Shown: positions 34,574 to 42,511 of the stretch, one piece after another | Layout: each line of letters begins with the position of its first letter | How positions within the stretch are numbered: position 1 is the first letter of the stretch | NCBI RefSeq assembly: GCF_008107645.1 | Contig: NZ_SDGY01000005.1 | Coordinates: 1-64,000 of the forward strand | From: Leuconostoc litchii | Lineage (GTDB): Bacteria; Bacillota; Bacilli; Lactobacillales; Lactobacillaceae | Direction: 5' to 3' | Length of the DNA: 64,000 bases | Position numbers and translations under genes: made by a program | Notes under the pieces: generated by a model | What the model was told of the DNA's origin: nothing | What the model saw: the letters and a program-made list of their open reading frames with translations, nothing else | Databases searched by the model: none

Positions 34574-35465
34574 GTGGCGTAATACCTTTCTTAATCATTT
34601 TGTCGAGTTGGAAAGCATGTCTTAATTGAGGAAGAATCATAGCAATGGCCAATACAATAGCTGAAATGAGATTGACATCGTTGGTAGAAAAACCAAGCTT
34701 AAGGACGGCTAATAATACTAGACGGTATAATATAGAACCAATAATTACAGCGACTAAACGCTCGTTCAAAGTTAATTCACCAAAGACAACTTCACCAATA
34801 ATAATTGAAGCTAACGCAATAACAATAATACCAATTCCCATATTAATGTCGGCATAACCGTTATTTTGAGCAATAATAGCGCCACCAAAGGCAATAAGAC
34901 CGTTTGATAACATGAGACCCATGATGGTCATACGATCTGTTTGAATTCCAATCGATTGTGCCATAATCGGATTATCTCCAGTAGCAATAAAAGCTTGACC
35001 TAATTCAGTTTGTAAGAAAAAAATTAGTCCTACTGTAATAATGGTAATGACCGTGAAACCAAGAAATACAGAATCAAAGTATTTTGGTAAATGTTGCAAT
35101 ATTTTAATTGAGAAGATGGACCTTTGGTCTAGTAGTGAGATATTTGCTGACCCCATGATACGAAGGTTAATAGAAAGTGAGGCGGTCATAACTAAAATTC
35201 CGGCCAGTAAGATTGGAATTTTTCCTTTGGTATAAAGTAATCCTGTGATTAAACCAGCAATTGTGCCAATAAAAAATGCAGCTAATGTTGCAATGAAAGG
35301 GTTGACCCCATGAGCAATCATAGCAACAGCCGTTGATGCACCTAAAGGGAATGAACCTTCAACTGTCATGTCTGGAAAATTTAAAATTCTAAATGTTAGA
35401 AATAGTGCGATGCCAAGAATAGCCCACAAGAGACCTTGCCCAATACTAGATACTATCATACTCAT
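34566..35465 (-). CDS. trpY: Tryptophan-type ABC importer permease
   Basis: A 299-residue permease with about nine hydrophobic segments, BPD_transp_2-like (FRILNFPDMTVEGSFPLGAS near the N-terminus, TGDNPIMAQSIGIQTDRMTIMGLMLSNGL after the central helices). It overlaps trpX by four bases (ATGA) and the ATPase gene by eight. This is the tightest coupling in the window and supports a fixed stoichiometry complex. Confidence 0.85.
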   Translation of the reverse strand: MSMIVSSIGQGLLWAILGIALFLTFRILNFPDMTVEGSFPLGASTAVAMIAHGVNPFIATLAAFFIGTIAGLITGLLYTKGKIPILLAGILVMTASLSINLRIMGSANISLLDQRSIFSIKILQHLPKYFDSVFLGFTVITIITVGLIFFLQTELGQAFIATGDNPIMAQSIGIQTDRMTIMGLMLSNGLIAFGGAIIAQNNGYADINMGIGIIVIALASIIIGEVVFGELTLNERLVAVIIGSILYRLVLLAVLKLGFSTNDVNLISAIVLAIAMILPQLRHAFQLDKMIKKGITPHD

Positions 35466-36466
35466 TTGAAGACCTCTCCTTTAGTTTCTGCTTCATGAAC
35501 CATACTTTTTGGTAATGTTAAACCGAGTAACTTAGCCTGTTTTAGATTAATGGTCATATCACCCTCAGTAATGGTCTTAACTGAATAAGTGGCTGTACTT
35601 TTACCCTTTAAAACTTTTCCAGCCATGATACCGGCTTGATAACCAATATTGTACTGGCTAACAGACATGGTTGCGATACCGCCATCCTTTACCATTGTAT
35701 CTACAGCAGGAATGACAGGTATTTTGTCTTGATTTGTTACATTAATCAATGTTTTCATGGCGCTAGCAACACCATTATCTTGTGGTGCGTAAACAACATC
35801 TACTTGGCTGGCCATCGTTTCAGCAATTTGTTGCATATCGTTGGTTGTCGAAATCGTGTACATTTTAACATTATAGCCAGCATTTTTAGCAATTTTTTCC
35901 ATGTTCTTAGCGTTATATTCACCACCGTGATCGGATGTGGTGTAAATAATGCCTAGTGTTTTTGCCTTTGGAACGACTTGTTTGATGACATTTAAGTGTT
36001 GCTGCAGAGGTGAATCACCAGAAACCCCTGTAATATTACGACCAGGTCGCTTGGTTGTCTTGACTAGGCCTGATCCGGCTGGATCTGTAATACCAGCAAG
36101 AATGACAGGAGTATTTCCATCAGCTGTTTTGGCTAATGATAAAGCGGCAGGAGTAGCAATACCAATTGTCAAATCCGCATTTTCGTTAGCAAATTTTTGT
36201 GACATTGTTTTAAGATTAGACTGATCGGCTTGGGCATTTTGGTAATCAATTTTAATTTTTTTACCCGAGTAACCTTCTGATTTTAAACCATCCACAACAC
36301 CCTTGTGAATTTGATCTAGGGCTGGATGTGTTACCAATTGTAAGATTCCCACAGTAGGAACGTATGATGTGGCGTTTTTTTTGCTGGTTGGTTGACTAGT
36401 AACGATAAAGGCAACAGCTAGAAAGGCAACAATAACTGTAATTGTGGTTAAAAGACGTTTATTCAT
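35462..36466 (-). CDS. trpX: Tryptophan-type ABC importer substrate-binding protein
   Basis: A 334-residue solute-binding protein of the ABC_sub_bind family (PF04392), with PTVGILQLVTHPALDQIHKGVVDGL and a two-lobed periplasmic-type fold (IAT, AGITDPAGSG, ITGVSGDSP, YAPQDNGVASAM). The N-terminus is a basic start plus a 20-residue hydrophobic segment, with no lipobox cysteine, so it is probably held by an uncleaved anchor. A long open frame reaches 51 codons further into the leader, but GGAGAAC before MNKRLLTT marks the start. The operon is controlled by a Trp-codon attenuator upstream. Confidence 0.85.
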   Translation of the reverse strand: MNKRLLTTITVIVAFLAVAFIVTSQPTSKKNATSYVPTVGILQLVTHPALDQIHKGVVDGLKSEGYSGKKIKIDYQNAQADQSNLKTMSQKFANENADLTIGIATPAALSLAKTADGNTPVILAGITDPAGSGLVKTTKRPGRNITGVSGDSPLQQHLNVIKQVVPKAKTLGIIYTTSDHGGEYNAKNMEKIAKNAGYNVKMYTISTTNDMQQIAETMASQVDVVYAPQDNGVASAMKTLINVTNQDKIPVIPAVDTMVKDGGIATMSVSQYNIGYQAGIMAGKVLKGKSTATYSVKTITEGDMTINLKQAKLLGLTLPKSMVHEAETKGEVFK

Positions 36467-36499
36467 AATGTTCTCCAAATTTTCTCTAAAATAAAAATA

Positions 36500-36569
36500 A
36501 CCTTGGTTCGCCACACAGGGTTCTCCAAGGTCAAAAGAAAAGTCTGCACGGCATGTTCCCATACAGACT
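36500..36569 (-). terminator. Two further tandem hairpins in the trpX leader
   Basis: Read on the minus strand, AGTCTG with CAGACT (36569-36541) is followed by TTTTCTTTT, and ACCTTGG with CCAAGGT (36531-36500) is followed by TTATTTTTATTTT. They lie between the attenuator and trpX and may back up termination. Confidence 0.6.
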
Positions 36570-36589
36570 CGATTGTTACAAAAAATAGC

Positions 36590-36646
36590 CGGTATGGATA
36601 AAACGAATGTTTTAAACATCAGCTTTATCCGTTACCGAAAAGCTGA
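36590..36646 (-). promoter_or_regulatory. Trp-codon attenuator (terminator and antiterminator)
   Basis: On the minus strand, strand 2 TCAGCTTT (36646-36639) starts three bases after the leader stop codon. It can pair with AAAGCTGA (36626-36619), forming an antiterminator. The alternative pairs CGGTAACGGATAAAGC (36637-36622) with GTTTTATCCATACCG (36604-36590) and is followed by GCTATTTTTTG, a terminator. A ribosome at the leader stop would cover strand 2, whereas one stalled on the Trp codons would leave it free. Confidence 0.8.
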
Positions 36647-36648
36647 CT

Positions 36649-36696
36649 TTACCGACGCCACCAGGCATTGTTAAGTTGTGCAACTAATTTTTTCAT
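36649..36696 (-). CDS. trpL: Tryptophan leader peptide
   Basis: A 15-residue open frame, MKKLVAQLNNAWWRR, with tandem tryptophan codons at 12-13. It is preceded by GGAGATAAAC and starts about 21 bp after the predicted transcription start. Size, Trp-Trp position and the alternative hairpins behind it are as in the classical enterobacterial trpL. Peptide translation would report charged tRNA-Trp and decide whether trpXYZ is transcribed. In Firmicutes, Trp genes are better known for T-box or TRAP control, so this is an uncommon arrangement. Confidence 0.85.
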   Translation of the reverse strand: MKKLVAQLNNAWWRR

Positions 36697-36723
36697 GTTT
36701 ATCTCCGAATAGTTTATGAATTA

Positions 36724-36752
36724 AGAATACTAAGAATTTGATGAGTTGTCAA
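36724..36752 (-). promoter_or_regulatory. Promoter of the trp leader
   Basis: On the minus strand TTGACA (36752-36747), a 17-bp spacer and TATTCT (36729-36724). The start point falls about 20 bases before the leader peptide ATG. Confidence 0.75.
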
Positions 36753-36920
36753 TAACTTTTTCAAAACAAAAGCGTGTCAATATGAGTTCTTTTAAAATAG
36801 TATGGAACGCCTAAAGTTTCGTTCATAAGAAAAGCTGACAAAATCAGCAATATTTATGAATATAATAAAGACAAAATTGGTATGCTCACTGTCAACATGG
36901 GTCAACCACAAGGAATTCAT

Positions 36921-37010
36921 ATGAATAATTTAGTAGGATTATTGCGTAGCATGCTTAAAGTAGTTAGTACCCTGTTTTTAATCTTAGATAATCTAGATGG
37001 TATGTGGTAA
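36921..37010 (+). CDS. Possible small hydrophobic peptide (29 residues)
   Basis: The frame MNNLVGLLRSMLKVVSTLFL... continues to an acidic end ...DNLDGMW. It has a good ribosome site (AAGGA, six bases before ATG) and is followed at once by a hairpin with a T run, so it looks like a tiny gene. One amphipathic or membrane helix is the only visible feature. It could be a type I toxin, a signalling peptide or chance. The frame can extend 8 or 14 codons upstream without a better ribosome site. Confidence 0.4.
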   Translation: MNNLVGLLRSMLKVVSTLFLILDNLDGMW

Positions 37011-37013
37011 TTC

Positions 37014-37050
37014 GCCAATTATCTGGCACTATTGGCAATTATTTTTTTAT
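37014..37050 (+). terminator. Terminator after the small peptide frame
   Basis: GCCAAT (37014-37019) and ATTGGC (37031-37036) are followed by AATTATTTTTTTATTTT on the plus strand. Confidence 0.5.
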
Positions 37051-37073
37051 TTTAGCGTATTCATTTACCAATT

Positions 37074-37109
37074 ATTAAGGAATTAGCTTAGATTAAGGAA
37101 TTAGCTTAG
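37074..37109 (+). repeat. Tandem 18-bp duplication
   Basis: ATTAAGGAATTAGCTTAG occurs twice in direct succession without any change, so the duplication is recent. Confidence 0.9.
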
Positions 37110-37660
37110 CCTCAAGAATAGTTTCCTAAAATAATTAAAAAAAGTGTATCATATTTCTACTCATTGGAAAATTGTATGTAAGTTACGTCATTTTACAAAA
37201 AGGTTGCTCTTACATATTGATGTGCAATTCATAACACAGGTGTTCTGGTACTCAATGCAAATAAAAATATTCATGTGAGTATATTGCCCTGTTATTACAT
37301 AGCGACTAGCTTATTAGTGAATAGTAGATAGAGCATTGATTGTTACATGACACCTACAAACAGTAAATTATTTACCTATTTTTGGAATACAAAGTAGCGT
37401 ATTTTATAGCATATCATGGTAGTCACGTACGAAACACTCTAATGATCTTATTAAACCAAATGTTGCGAAATCACCATATCACAGTCAATATATTTTAAAC
37501 TAGATAGATGAATAGTAATTTGATGAGATAGACCGAAAAAGAGACAACGTAGAAATACCGAGGGAGCATATTTAACGCTTAATTCTGTTTTAGAGAAAAT
37601 ATTGGGAGTCTTTGTTGATGAAAGTGACAGAATGATTACCTTGTGGATTAATGACATTAG
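37110..37660. other. Gene-poor stretch, possibly decayed coding DNA
   Basis: About 550 bp without a credible gene. A 47-codon stop-free tail (ending ...WINDIRLLT at about 37671) runs on the plus strand without a start, and upstream in the same frame are several stops. This suggests a decayed gene, but I cannot name the family. Confidence 0.3.
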
Positions 37661-37664
37661 GCTA

Positions 37665-37708
37665 TTGACTTAAATGGTAATAATTACTATAATTAAGGAT
37701 AATTATTA
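37665..37708 (+). promoter_or_regulatory. Promoter with two Zur/Fur-like boxes
   Basis: TTGACT (37665-37670), 17 bp, TATAAT (37688-37693). GTAATAATTAC at 37677-37687 is the 7-1-7 type core of Bacillus Zur boxes (GTAATnATTAC). A second core, TAATTATTA (37700-37708), lies just after the -10. Both positions would block transcription when occupied. Confidence 0.6.
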
Positions 37709-37733
37709 CTATTTAATGAAAAGGAAACTAATA

Positions 37734-37859
37734 ATGCCAGAAAAGAATGATTTAAGTAGTGCATATCGACGATTAAAAAGTCCGAATGCTAAGACAAGAG
37801 ACCGTGCTTTGAAATTATTGAAAGAAATCAAGGCTAAAAAGTCACAAAAAAGTAAATAG
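37734..37859 (+). CDS. Small basic protein, putative metal homeostasis peptide
   Basis: A 41-residue protein (MPEKNDLSSAYRRLKSPNAK... with a Lys-rich tail). The pattern AYRRLKSPNxKTRxRAL is familiar to me from small lactobacillus proteins annotated as putative metal homeostasis proteins, but I cannot confirm the family. The frame opens 20 codons earlier, over the promoter. AAGGAAAC before the ATG at 37734 sets the start. Two Zur/Fur-family boxes over the promoter support a link to metal supply. A terminator follows, so it is monocistronic. Confidence 0.6.
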   Translation: MPEKNDLSSAYRRLKSPNAKTRDRALKLLKEIKAKKSQKSK

Positions 37860-37912
37860 TTGTTTAATACGTGAAAATGTACCGATGTTCTATTCTTGTA
37901 ACTGTGTCTAGG

Positions 37913-37963
37913 AATCAAAAAACCGTATCGACTTTTATCCAAGGGCAATACGGTTTTTTGATT
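37913..37963. terminator. Bidirectional terminator before the bacteriocin locus
   Basis: AATCAAAAAACCGTAT and its complement form a 16-bp stem with a 19-base loop. It serves the small metal gene and the convergent exporter operon. Confidence 0.8.
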
Positions 37964-37970
37964 GTGTGCT

Positions 37971-39320
37971 CTATTGCTGAATCAAGATGTTTTTAATGTG
38001 AGAAATCCAAGTGCTTTTTCCGGTTATGATACTAACGGTTCCAGTTTGCCCATAATGAATATTTTGATAGTCGTTTGGACGTAAGTTTAATATTGCACTG
38101 ACCTGATAAAAATTACCGTCTTTTGTTGTAATAGGATTAGCAGGAATACTTGTAATATTTCCTGGTATCACCATGTGTTTGCTATTTTTTTCTGTTAAAT
38201 GATAACGTATTGGTTGATTTTCCACTATCTGTGAAATTTCATTTGCAGAGATATAAAAACTAACTTTTAAGTCGGGAATTTTTTTGAGATTTGGATATAT
38301 TTGTGCAACATTAGTTCCTTGAGGGATGTTAGTTAATTTTGTTTTATTGACTAGTAAATTGACCGTACCGGATTCAGTAGCGATGATAGTATTTTTGTCA
38401 CTTGTTTCTGTTGCAGCGTGTTGTATTTTGGTTTGTTCAATTTCTTGATTAAGCGTTTCTAATTCTTTGGTAATAGAAGCTAGTTGTTGTGATTTTAGTT
38501 CGCTGAGCTTGTTTGTGAGCACGTCCTCCGCTAAATTGATGGAAGAAAAACCGGCATATTGTGTCTCATAGCTAGTTAACGCATCACTTATTGAATCTAT
38601 TTGTTGTTGAATACTAATCACAGTTTCTTTTTTTAGTTTATCTACCTGTGAAGAGAGTAACTCTTTTGTTTGATTTTGGTAGTCTAAGAAGGTGTCGTAG
38701 TGGGAATTTTTAGGTGATAGGCTTGTATTATTTACTATGGCATTAATCAAGTCTCGATAGTGACTAAGTTCTGAATTTTTCTTATTTATAGCTTCTGATA
38801 TAGTCGTTTTTTGCTGGTTGATACGGTCTTGATCATTAACTTGTTGCTGATGGTCTATCGTCAGACTTTGACGTTGAGAAAGATAACTTTGGTATGAAGT
38901 GGAACAACCATAGTTATCGTCATCAGTAAATAGATTTTGATTCTGTTTTATGCTGTCTTTATAGACTGTGAGTGCTTGTACATGTTTTTGCAGATTTTTA
39001 AGCGCTGATTTTTGTAATTGTAAATTGGTATCTGATTCAGTATTCTGATATTGAATCAGAATATCTCCAGCAGTGATTTCCTTTTTTGTAAGCAATTCAT
39101 TTTTAATGATGGGATTATTACTTGTTGATTGTATCGTTCTAAGTATTTTGATTGGTGCTATCTCTCCGGTGCTTTTAATAACTGTTTCTTTATGAGTAAG
39201 GCAAGCAAGCAAAATAAGCAAGACCAAAAGAATAAGTGTTGGAAAAATAATGAGTGTTGTGAAGTTTTGATATCTTTTAGTATAAAATTCTGAGCTTTCT
39301 AAAAGCTTTTCGTTGAACAT
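37971..39320 (-). CDS. Bacteriocin export accessory protein (HlyD/LcnD-like)
   Basis: A 449-residue membrane fusion protein. It has a short cytoplasmic start, one transmembrane helix (about residues 22-45), a biotinyl-lipoyl-like half motif after it, a long coiled coil rich in Gln, Lys and Ser (about 100-310), then the second lipoyl half and C-terminal beta domain (TESGTVNLLVNKTKL, GQTGTVSIITG). It bridges the ABC exporter to the outside for GG-leader peptides. The start at MFNEKLLES follows GGGGGGT, and the open frame extends five codons more. It lies directly after the exporter gene on the minus strand. Confidence 0.85.
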   Translation of the reverse strand: MFNEKLLESSEFYTKRYQNFTTLIIFPTLILLVLLILLACLTHKETVIKSTGEIAPIKILRTIQSTSNNPIIKNELLTKKEITAGDILIQYQNTESDTNLQLQKSALKNLQKHVQALTVYKDSIKQNQNLFTDDDNYGCSTSYQSYLSQRQSLTIDHQQQVNDQDRINQQKTTISEAINKKNSELSHYRDLINAIVNNTSLSPKNSHYDTFLDYQNQTKELLSSQVDKLKKETVISIQQQIDSISDALTSYETQYAGFSSINLAEDVLTNKLSELKSQQLASITKELETLNQEIEQTKIQHAATETSDKNTIIATESGTVNLLVNKTKLTNIPQGTNVAQIYPNLKKIPDLKVSFYISANEISQIVENQPIRYHLTEKNSKHMVIPGNITSIPANPITTKDGNFYQVSAILNLRPNDYQNIHYGQTGTVSIITGKSTWISHIKNILIQQ

Positions 39321-39337
39321 AGTTGTACCCCCCATTA

Positions 39338-41485
39338 TTAATTCTTTACAAGATGATCGTATTTTGATTTTTTATGTATAAGTTCAGCATGGCTACCATC
39401 TTCACTGATGATCCCTTTTTCAAGCAGAATAACGCGTTGGACTTTTTCAGCAATAGTCAGGCGATGTGCAATAAAAATGATTGTTTTATTTTTAAGAGAT
39501 AATAAATTATCAATAATCTTTTTTTCAGTTGCGACATCAAGATTACTGGTTGATTCATCCAAAATAAGTATTTGAGAATTACTAAGGAGGGCTCTAGCTA
39601 AAGCGATACGCTGTTTTTGGCCTCCAGACATGCCGCCTTCCTCTGAAATTTCAGTTTGATAACTTTGTGGCATATTTTCGATGTCATCTTTAATGTCAGC
39701 AAGCTCAACAGCATGTAGGATGTCTTCTTGTGTTGTATTTTCACGAGCACCTAGTGTTAAATTATCTAATATGCTTCCAGTAAATATGTATGGATTTTGT
39801 GGTAGATAAAGAATATGTTGTCTTAAATTTTGGCGTTGAACGTGTTTAATGTTTTGTTCACCAATAAAAATGTTTCCAGCACTAGGCGATATAAAGTTAA
39901 CAAGTAGTTTGGCTAATGTTGATTTACCAGAACCACTAACACCGACCAGAGCAATTTTTTCACCAAAGGGAATCTTAATTGAAAAGTGGTGTAATATGTT
40001 TTTTTGATAACCGTATTGATAGCTGACGTCATCAACTGTAATGTTATAAGGGTTGTTATGATGAAGTTCCTGTGATTCTGACTTTTTAAACTCTGATTTT
40101 ACAAGATATACTTCGTTTAGGCGTCTGTTAGCAACCGTTGCCGTTTGTAATTTCGCCTGCAAATTAATAATATTTTGGAAAGGTTCAGTGAAGTAGCCTA
40201 GTAATGCATTATAAGTAACTAACTGACCGACACTAATTTGATTATTAATCACTAGCTTGGCGCCCAACCATAAAACGAGCACATTGATAATGAGTTGAGT
40301 TGCCTGTTTAATACTATTTTGAATAGCTTCGCTTTTTTGATGGGCAAAGGATTTTTTTAAATAATCAACAAATTCACGATCAATTTTTTGATAGCTTGTC
40401 TTCTCGCTTGTCAAAGATTTTATGGTTTCAATACCATTGATGTCTTCAATAATAGATGAGCTTAGCGTTGCATTACTTGCCATCTGTTCTTGATTCAATC
40501 GTTCAAATGGCTTCATGAAACAATAGACAATTAAGAAGTAGATAGGGAAAGAGATTAGAGATAGTAGAAAAAGTTTTGTATTTTGAATTGCTAAGACGCT
40601 GCCAACAATTATCGTGATACCTAAATCTAAAAAAAGTGAGAGAATTGTATTTGCCATCGCATCAATAATGGTGTTGGCGTCATTAAAACGCGTTACAATT
40701 TCACCTGTTCGGCGTGTGGCAAAGAAATTAACAGGCAGCTCGAACAAGTGCCGTATGTATGATAGTATGACTTCAATCGATAATCGTTGCCCCATAATAG
40801 TTAACAGATAGGTACGAGCAAAACTAAGTAGCTGTTGTAACACATAGGTGGCAATGAGTCCTAATGAAACAACGGTTAATGTGTTAGACATAGCACTAGG
40901 AATATAAGCATCAATCACTAGTTGCATATAATAAGAACCAGCGATACTAATTAAAGTGACTAGCAAAGAAGCGACGACAATATTAGCAATTAATCCTTTT
41001 TGTCGACTAATAATTGGCAGAAAGGATAGGATACTGTTTTTATTTTCTTTAAAAGGTTTATATCTTGGTGAAGGCGACATGAACAATGCTACACCAGTCC
41101 ACTCTTTAGAGAATTCTTGTAACTTCATTGCGGTTTTAGCAACTGTTGGATCTGGATCTGCAATGATAACTTTGTTTTTAGTGAATCCGTACACTACATA
41201 ATAATGTAAATATTGACCTTTTTTCTCAACATGAGCGATGAACGGCAAAGGTAAATCTTTCATGTTGAACAAGGTAAGGTCAGCTTGAATTGGACGGACA
41301 TCCATATTAAATGATTCAGCGGCCTTCACTAAGCCTAGCGCCGTTGTCCCCGATAAGGAGGTTTGACAGCGTTCACGAATATTAGCTAATGAAACATCTG
41401 AACCATGGCGCTTTAAAATCATGGCTAGTGCTGCTACGCCACAATCCTTTTCTTCAAGTTGTGATATATAATGAAACTTTCTCAT
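39338..41485 (-). CDS. Peptidase-containing ABC transporter (C39) for bacteriocin export
   Basis: A 715-residue protein. Residues 1-130 are a C39 cysteine protease, with Cys15 in QLEEKDCGVAAL, His94 in QYLHYYVVYG and Asp110 in IADPDP. It cuts leaders after Gly-Gly. Residues about 160-440 are a six-TM exporter domain. The rest is the ATPase, with Walker A GVSGSGKST, signature EGGMSGGQKQRIALARAL and Walker B ILILDESTSNLD. It processes and exports the GG-leader peptides encoded on the opposite strand. It has its own LytTR-type promoter. Confidence 0.93.
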   Translation of the reverse strand: MRKFHYISQLEEKDCGVAALAMILKRHGSDVSLANIRERCQTSLSGTTALGLVKAAESFNMDVRPIQADLTLFNMKDLPLPFIAHVEKKGQYLHYYVVYGFTKNKVIIADPDPTVAKTAMKLQEFSKEWTGVALFMSPSPRYKPFKENKNSILSFLPIISRQKGLIANIVVASLLVTLISIAGSYYMQLVIDAYIPSAMSNTLTVVSLGLIATYVLQQLLSFARTYLLTIMGQRLSIEVILSYIRHLFELPVNFFATRRTGEIVTRFNDANTIIDAMANTILSLFLDLGITIIVGSVLAIQNTKLFLLSLISFPIYFLIVYCFMKPFERLNQEQMASNATLSSSIIEDINGIETIKSLTSEKTSYQKIDREFVDYLKKSFAHQKSEAIQNSIKQATQLIINVLVLWLGAKLVINNQISVGQLVTYNALLGYFTEPFQNIINLQAKLQTATVANRRLNEVYLVKSEFKKSESQELHHNNPYNITVDDVSYQYGYQKNILHHFSIKIPFGEKIALVGVSGSGKSTLAKLLVNFISPSAGNIFIGEQNIKHVQRQNLRQHILYLPQNPYIFTGSILDNLTLGARENTTQEDILHAVELADIKDDIENMPQSYQTEISEEGGMSGGQKQRIALARALLSNSQILILDESTSNLDVATEKKIIDNLLSLKNKTIIFIAHRLTIAEKVQRVILLEKGIISEDGSHAELIHKKSKYDHLVKN

Positions 41486-41523
41486 ACTTATGCGCTCCTA
41501 TAAGAGTAACTTTAAAAGTTTAT

Positions 41524-41589
41524 TTTATAGTGAGAATGGCATTTTGTTATTAATTGATCATAATTGGTTGTTATTTTGTGTTGAATGGT
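41524..41589 (-). promoter_or_regulatory. LytTR-box promoter of the exporter operon
   Basis: On the minus strand, ACCATTCA (41589-41582) and ACCAATTA (41568-41561) are direct repeats 21 bp apart. A -10 TATAAA (41529-41524) lies about 41 bp on. This is the same architecture as the bacteriocin module promoters. Confidence 0.75.
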
Positions 41590-41596
41590 GGACTTT

Positions 41597-41686
41597 TAAC
41601 CATTCAATGTAACCAAATGATCATTTAGTGGATGATGTGTTCATTATTCATTCATTGTTGTATATTTAATGTATTCGTTGCGCAAC
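41597..41686 (+). promoter_or_regulatory. LytTR-box promoter of bacteriocin module A
   Basis: TAACCATTC (41597) and TGATCATTT (41618) are 21 bp apart. A -10 TATATT (41661-41666) follows at 43 bp, then the palindrome GTTGCGCAAC (41677-41686). The following untranslated leader is about 220 bases, much longer than in the other modules, with no gene seen in it. Confidence 0.8.
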
Positions 41687-41897
41687 AATAGAAAGAAGCT
41701 ATTGTTATAATGTGAAATAAGTTCGGAGTACTTTTAAAATTAAACCGAACAATTGAACAAAAATTTTGTGGATCTTTCAGGGATAATTGACTAAAATCAA
41801 CTATAAAGATTTTTCATTTATAAATTAAAAGTATTGTCTATTTTATTATTATCATGTATAACACTTCACATGGAATGTTTTATTTAAAGGAGAGTTT

Positions 41898-42095
41898 ATG
41901 AACTCACAATCATTCACTAGTTTGTCTGAATTTGAAACTATTGATAACGGGCAGCTTGAACAAATTGAAGGTGGTATCTTCCCACTCATCATCGGCGGGG
42001 TAGTTATTACCAAGGGAGCGGTTATAACAGGTGGTTTATTAGCGGGAGCAGGAGCAGGAGCATATGTTGGATATAAAGCAAAGAAAAATGGATAG
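41898..42095 (+). CDS. Class IIb bacteriocin peptide A1 precursor
   Basis: A 65-residue precursor. The leader (1-26) has the GG-leader pattern: hydrophobic and acidic residues ending NGQLEQIEGG. The mature part, starting IFPLIIGGVV, is about 39 residues, very rich in Gly, Ala, Val and Ile with GXXXG spacings (GAGAGAYVG) and ends in a basic KAKKNG tail, typical of a two-peptide bacteriocin chain. AAAGGAGAG is its ribosome site. The stop codon overlaps the start of A2. Confidence 0.88.
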   Translation: MNSQSFTSLSEFETIDNGQLEQIEGGIFPLIIGGVVITKGAVITGGLLAGAGAGAYVGYKAKKNG

Positions 42096-42228
42096 TTTTA
42101 AAACTTTGGATCACTCAGAACTTTCTGAAGTTGTTGGTGGCGCTGTAGTCCTGAAGGTGGCTGCTGGTATGGGTGGTGCTTTTGCGGCTGGATATACTAT
42201 TGGATACGCGCTCACAAAGAAAAAGTAA
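42088..42228 (+). CDS. Class IIb bacteriocin peptide A2 precursor
   Basis: A 46-residue precursor with an 18-residue leader, MDSFKTLDHSELSEVVGG. The 28-residue mature part has GXXXG patterns (GMGGAFAAG) and a KKK end. Its ATG lies inside the last codons of A1, an eight-base overlap, so translation is coupled and the two chains should be made in similar amounts, as two-peptide bacteriocins require. It has no ribosome site of its own beyond AAAG. Confidence 0.85.
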   Translation: MDSFKTLDHSELSEVVGGAVVLKVAAGMGGAFAAGYTIGYALTKKK

Positions 42229-42240
42229 GGTAAATAAATT

Positions 42241-42405
42241 ATGACTATAACAAGCAGAAGCGTTTTAAAGATTTTTAGTTTGATATTTGTTATTTTACTT
42301 AGTGTTACTGCATTGCTCATATATACTAATATCATTGATAGTATCAAAAATTTTTATATATTATACATTTTGTCATTGCTTGCTTTATACTTTAGTTGGA
42401 CTTGA
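42241..42405 (+). CDS. Putative immunity protein of module A
   Basis: A 54-residue protein with two predicted membrane helices (about 10-30 and 38-54). Its position right behind the two precursor genes, with TAAGGT before the start, is where the self-immunity gene of class IIb operons is found. Function is inferred from position and topology only. No sequence family is recognised. Confidence 0.7.
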   Translation: MTITSRSVLKIFSLIFVILLSVTALLIYTNIIDSIKNFYILYILSLLALYFSWT

Positions 42406-42511
42406 AAATTAGAATGAGCTTATGTTGCGAATAACTGCGATGTAAGTTCTTTTTTTGGAAATAAATTAATTTTGTCAATTTTATTGAGCAATTAAGAATA
42501 GTAAAAATATG

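Noticed and set aside
36467-36619. N-terminal extension of the tryptophan-type binding protein through the leader
   Set aside because: The extension covers the attenuator hairpins, and GGAGAAC marks the start at 36466 in front of the hydrophobic anchor.
36500-36700. T-box riboswitch upstream of trpX
   Set aside because: No T-box core (AGGGTGGNACCGCG) and no specifier loop can be found. The leader peptide with two Trp codons explains the structure better.
37451-37657. A 68-codon minus-strand frame in the gene-poor stretch
   Set aside because: No ribosome site, no recognisable composition or motif, and no neighbours transcribed with it.
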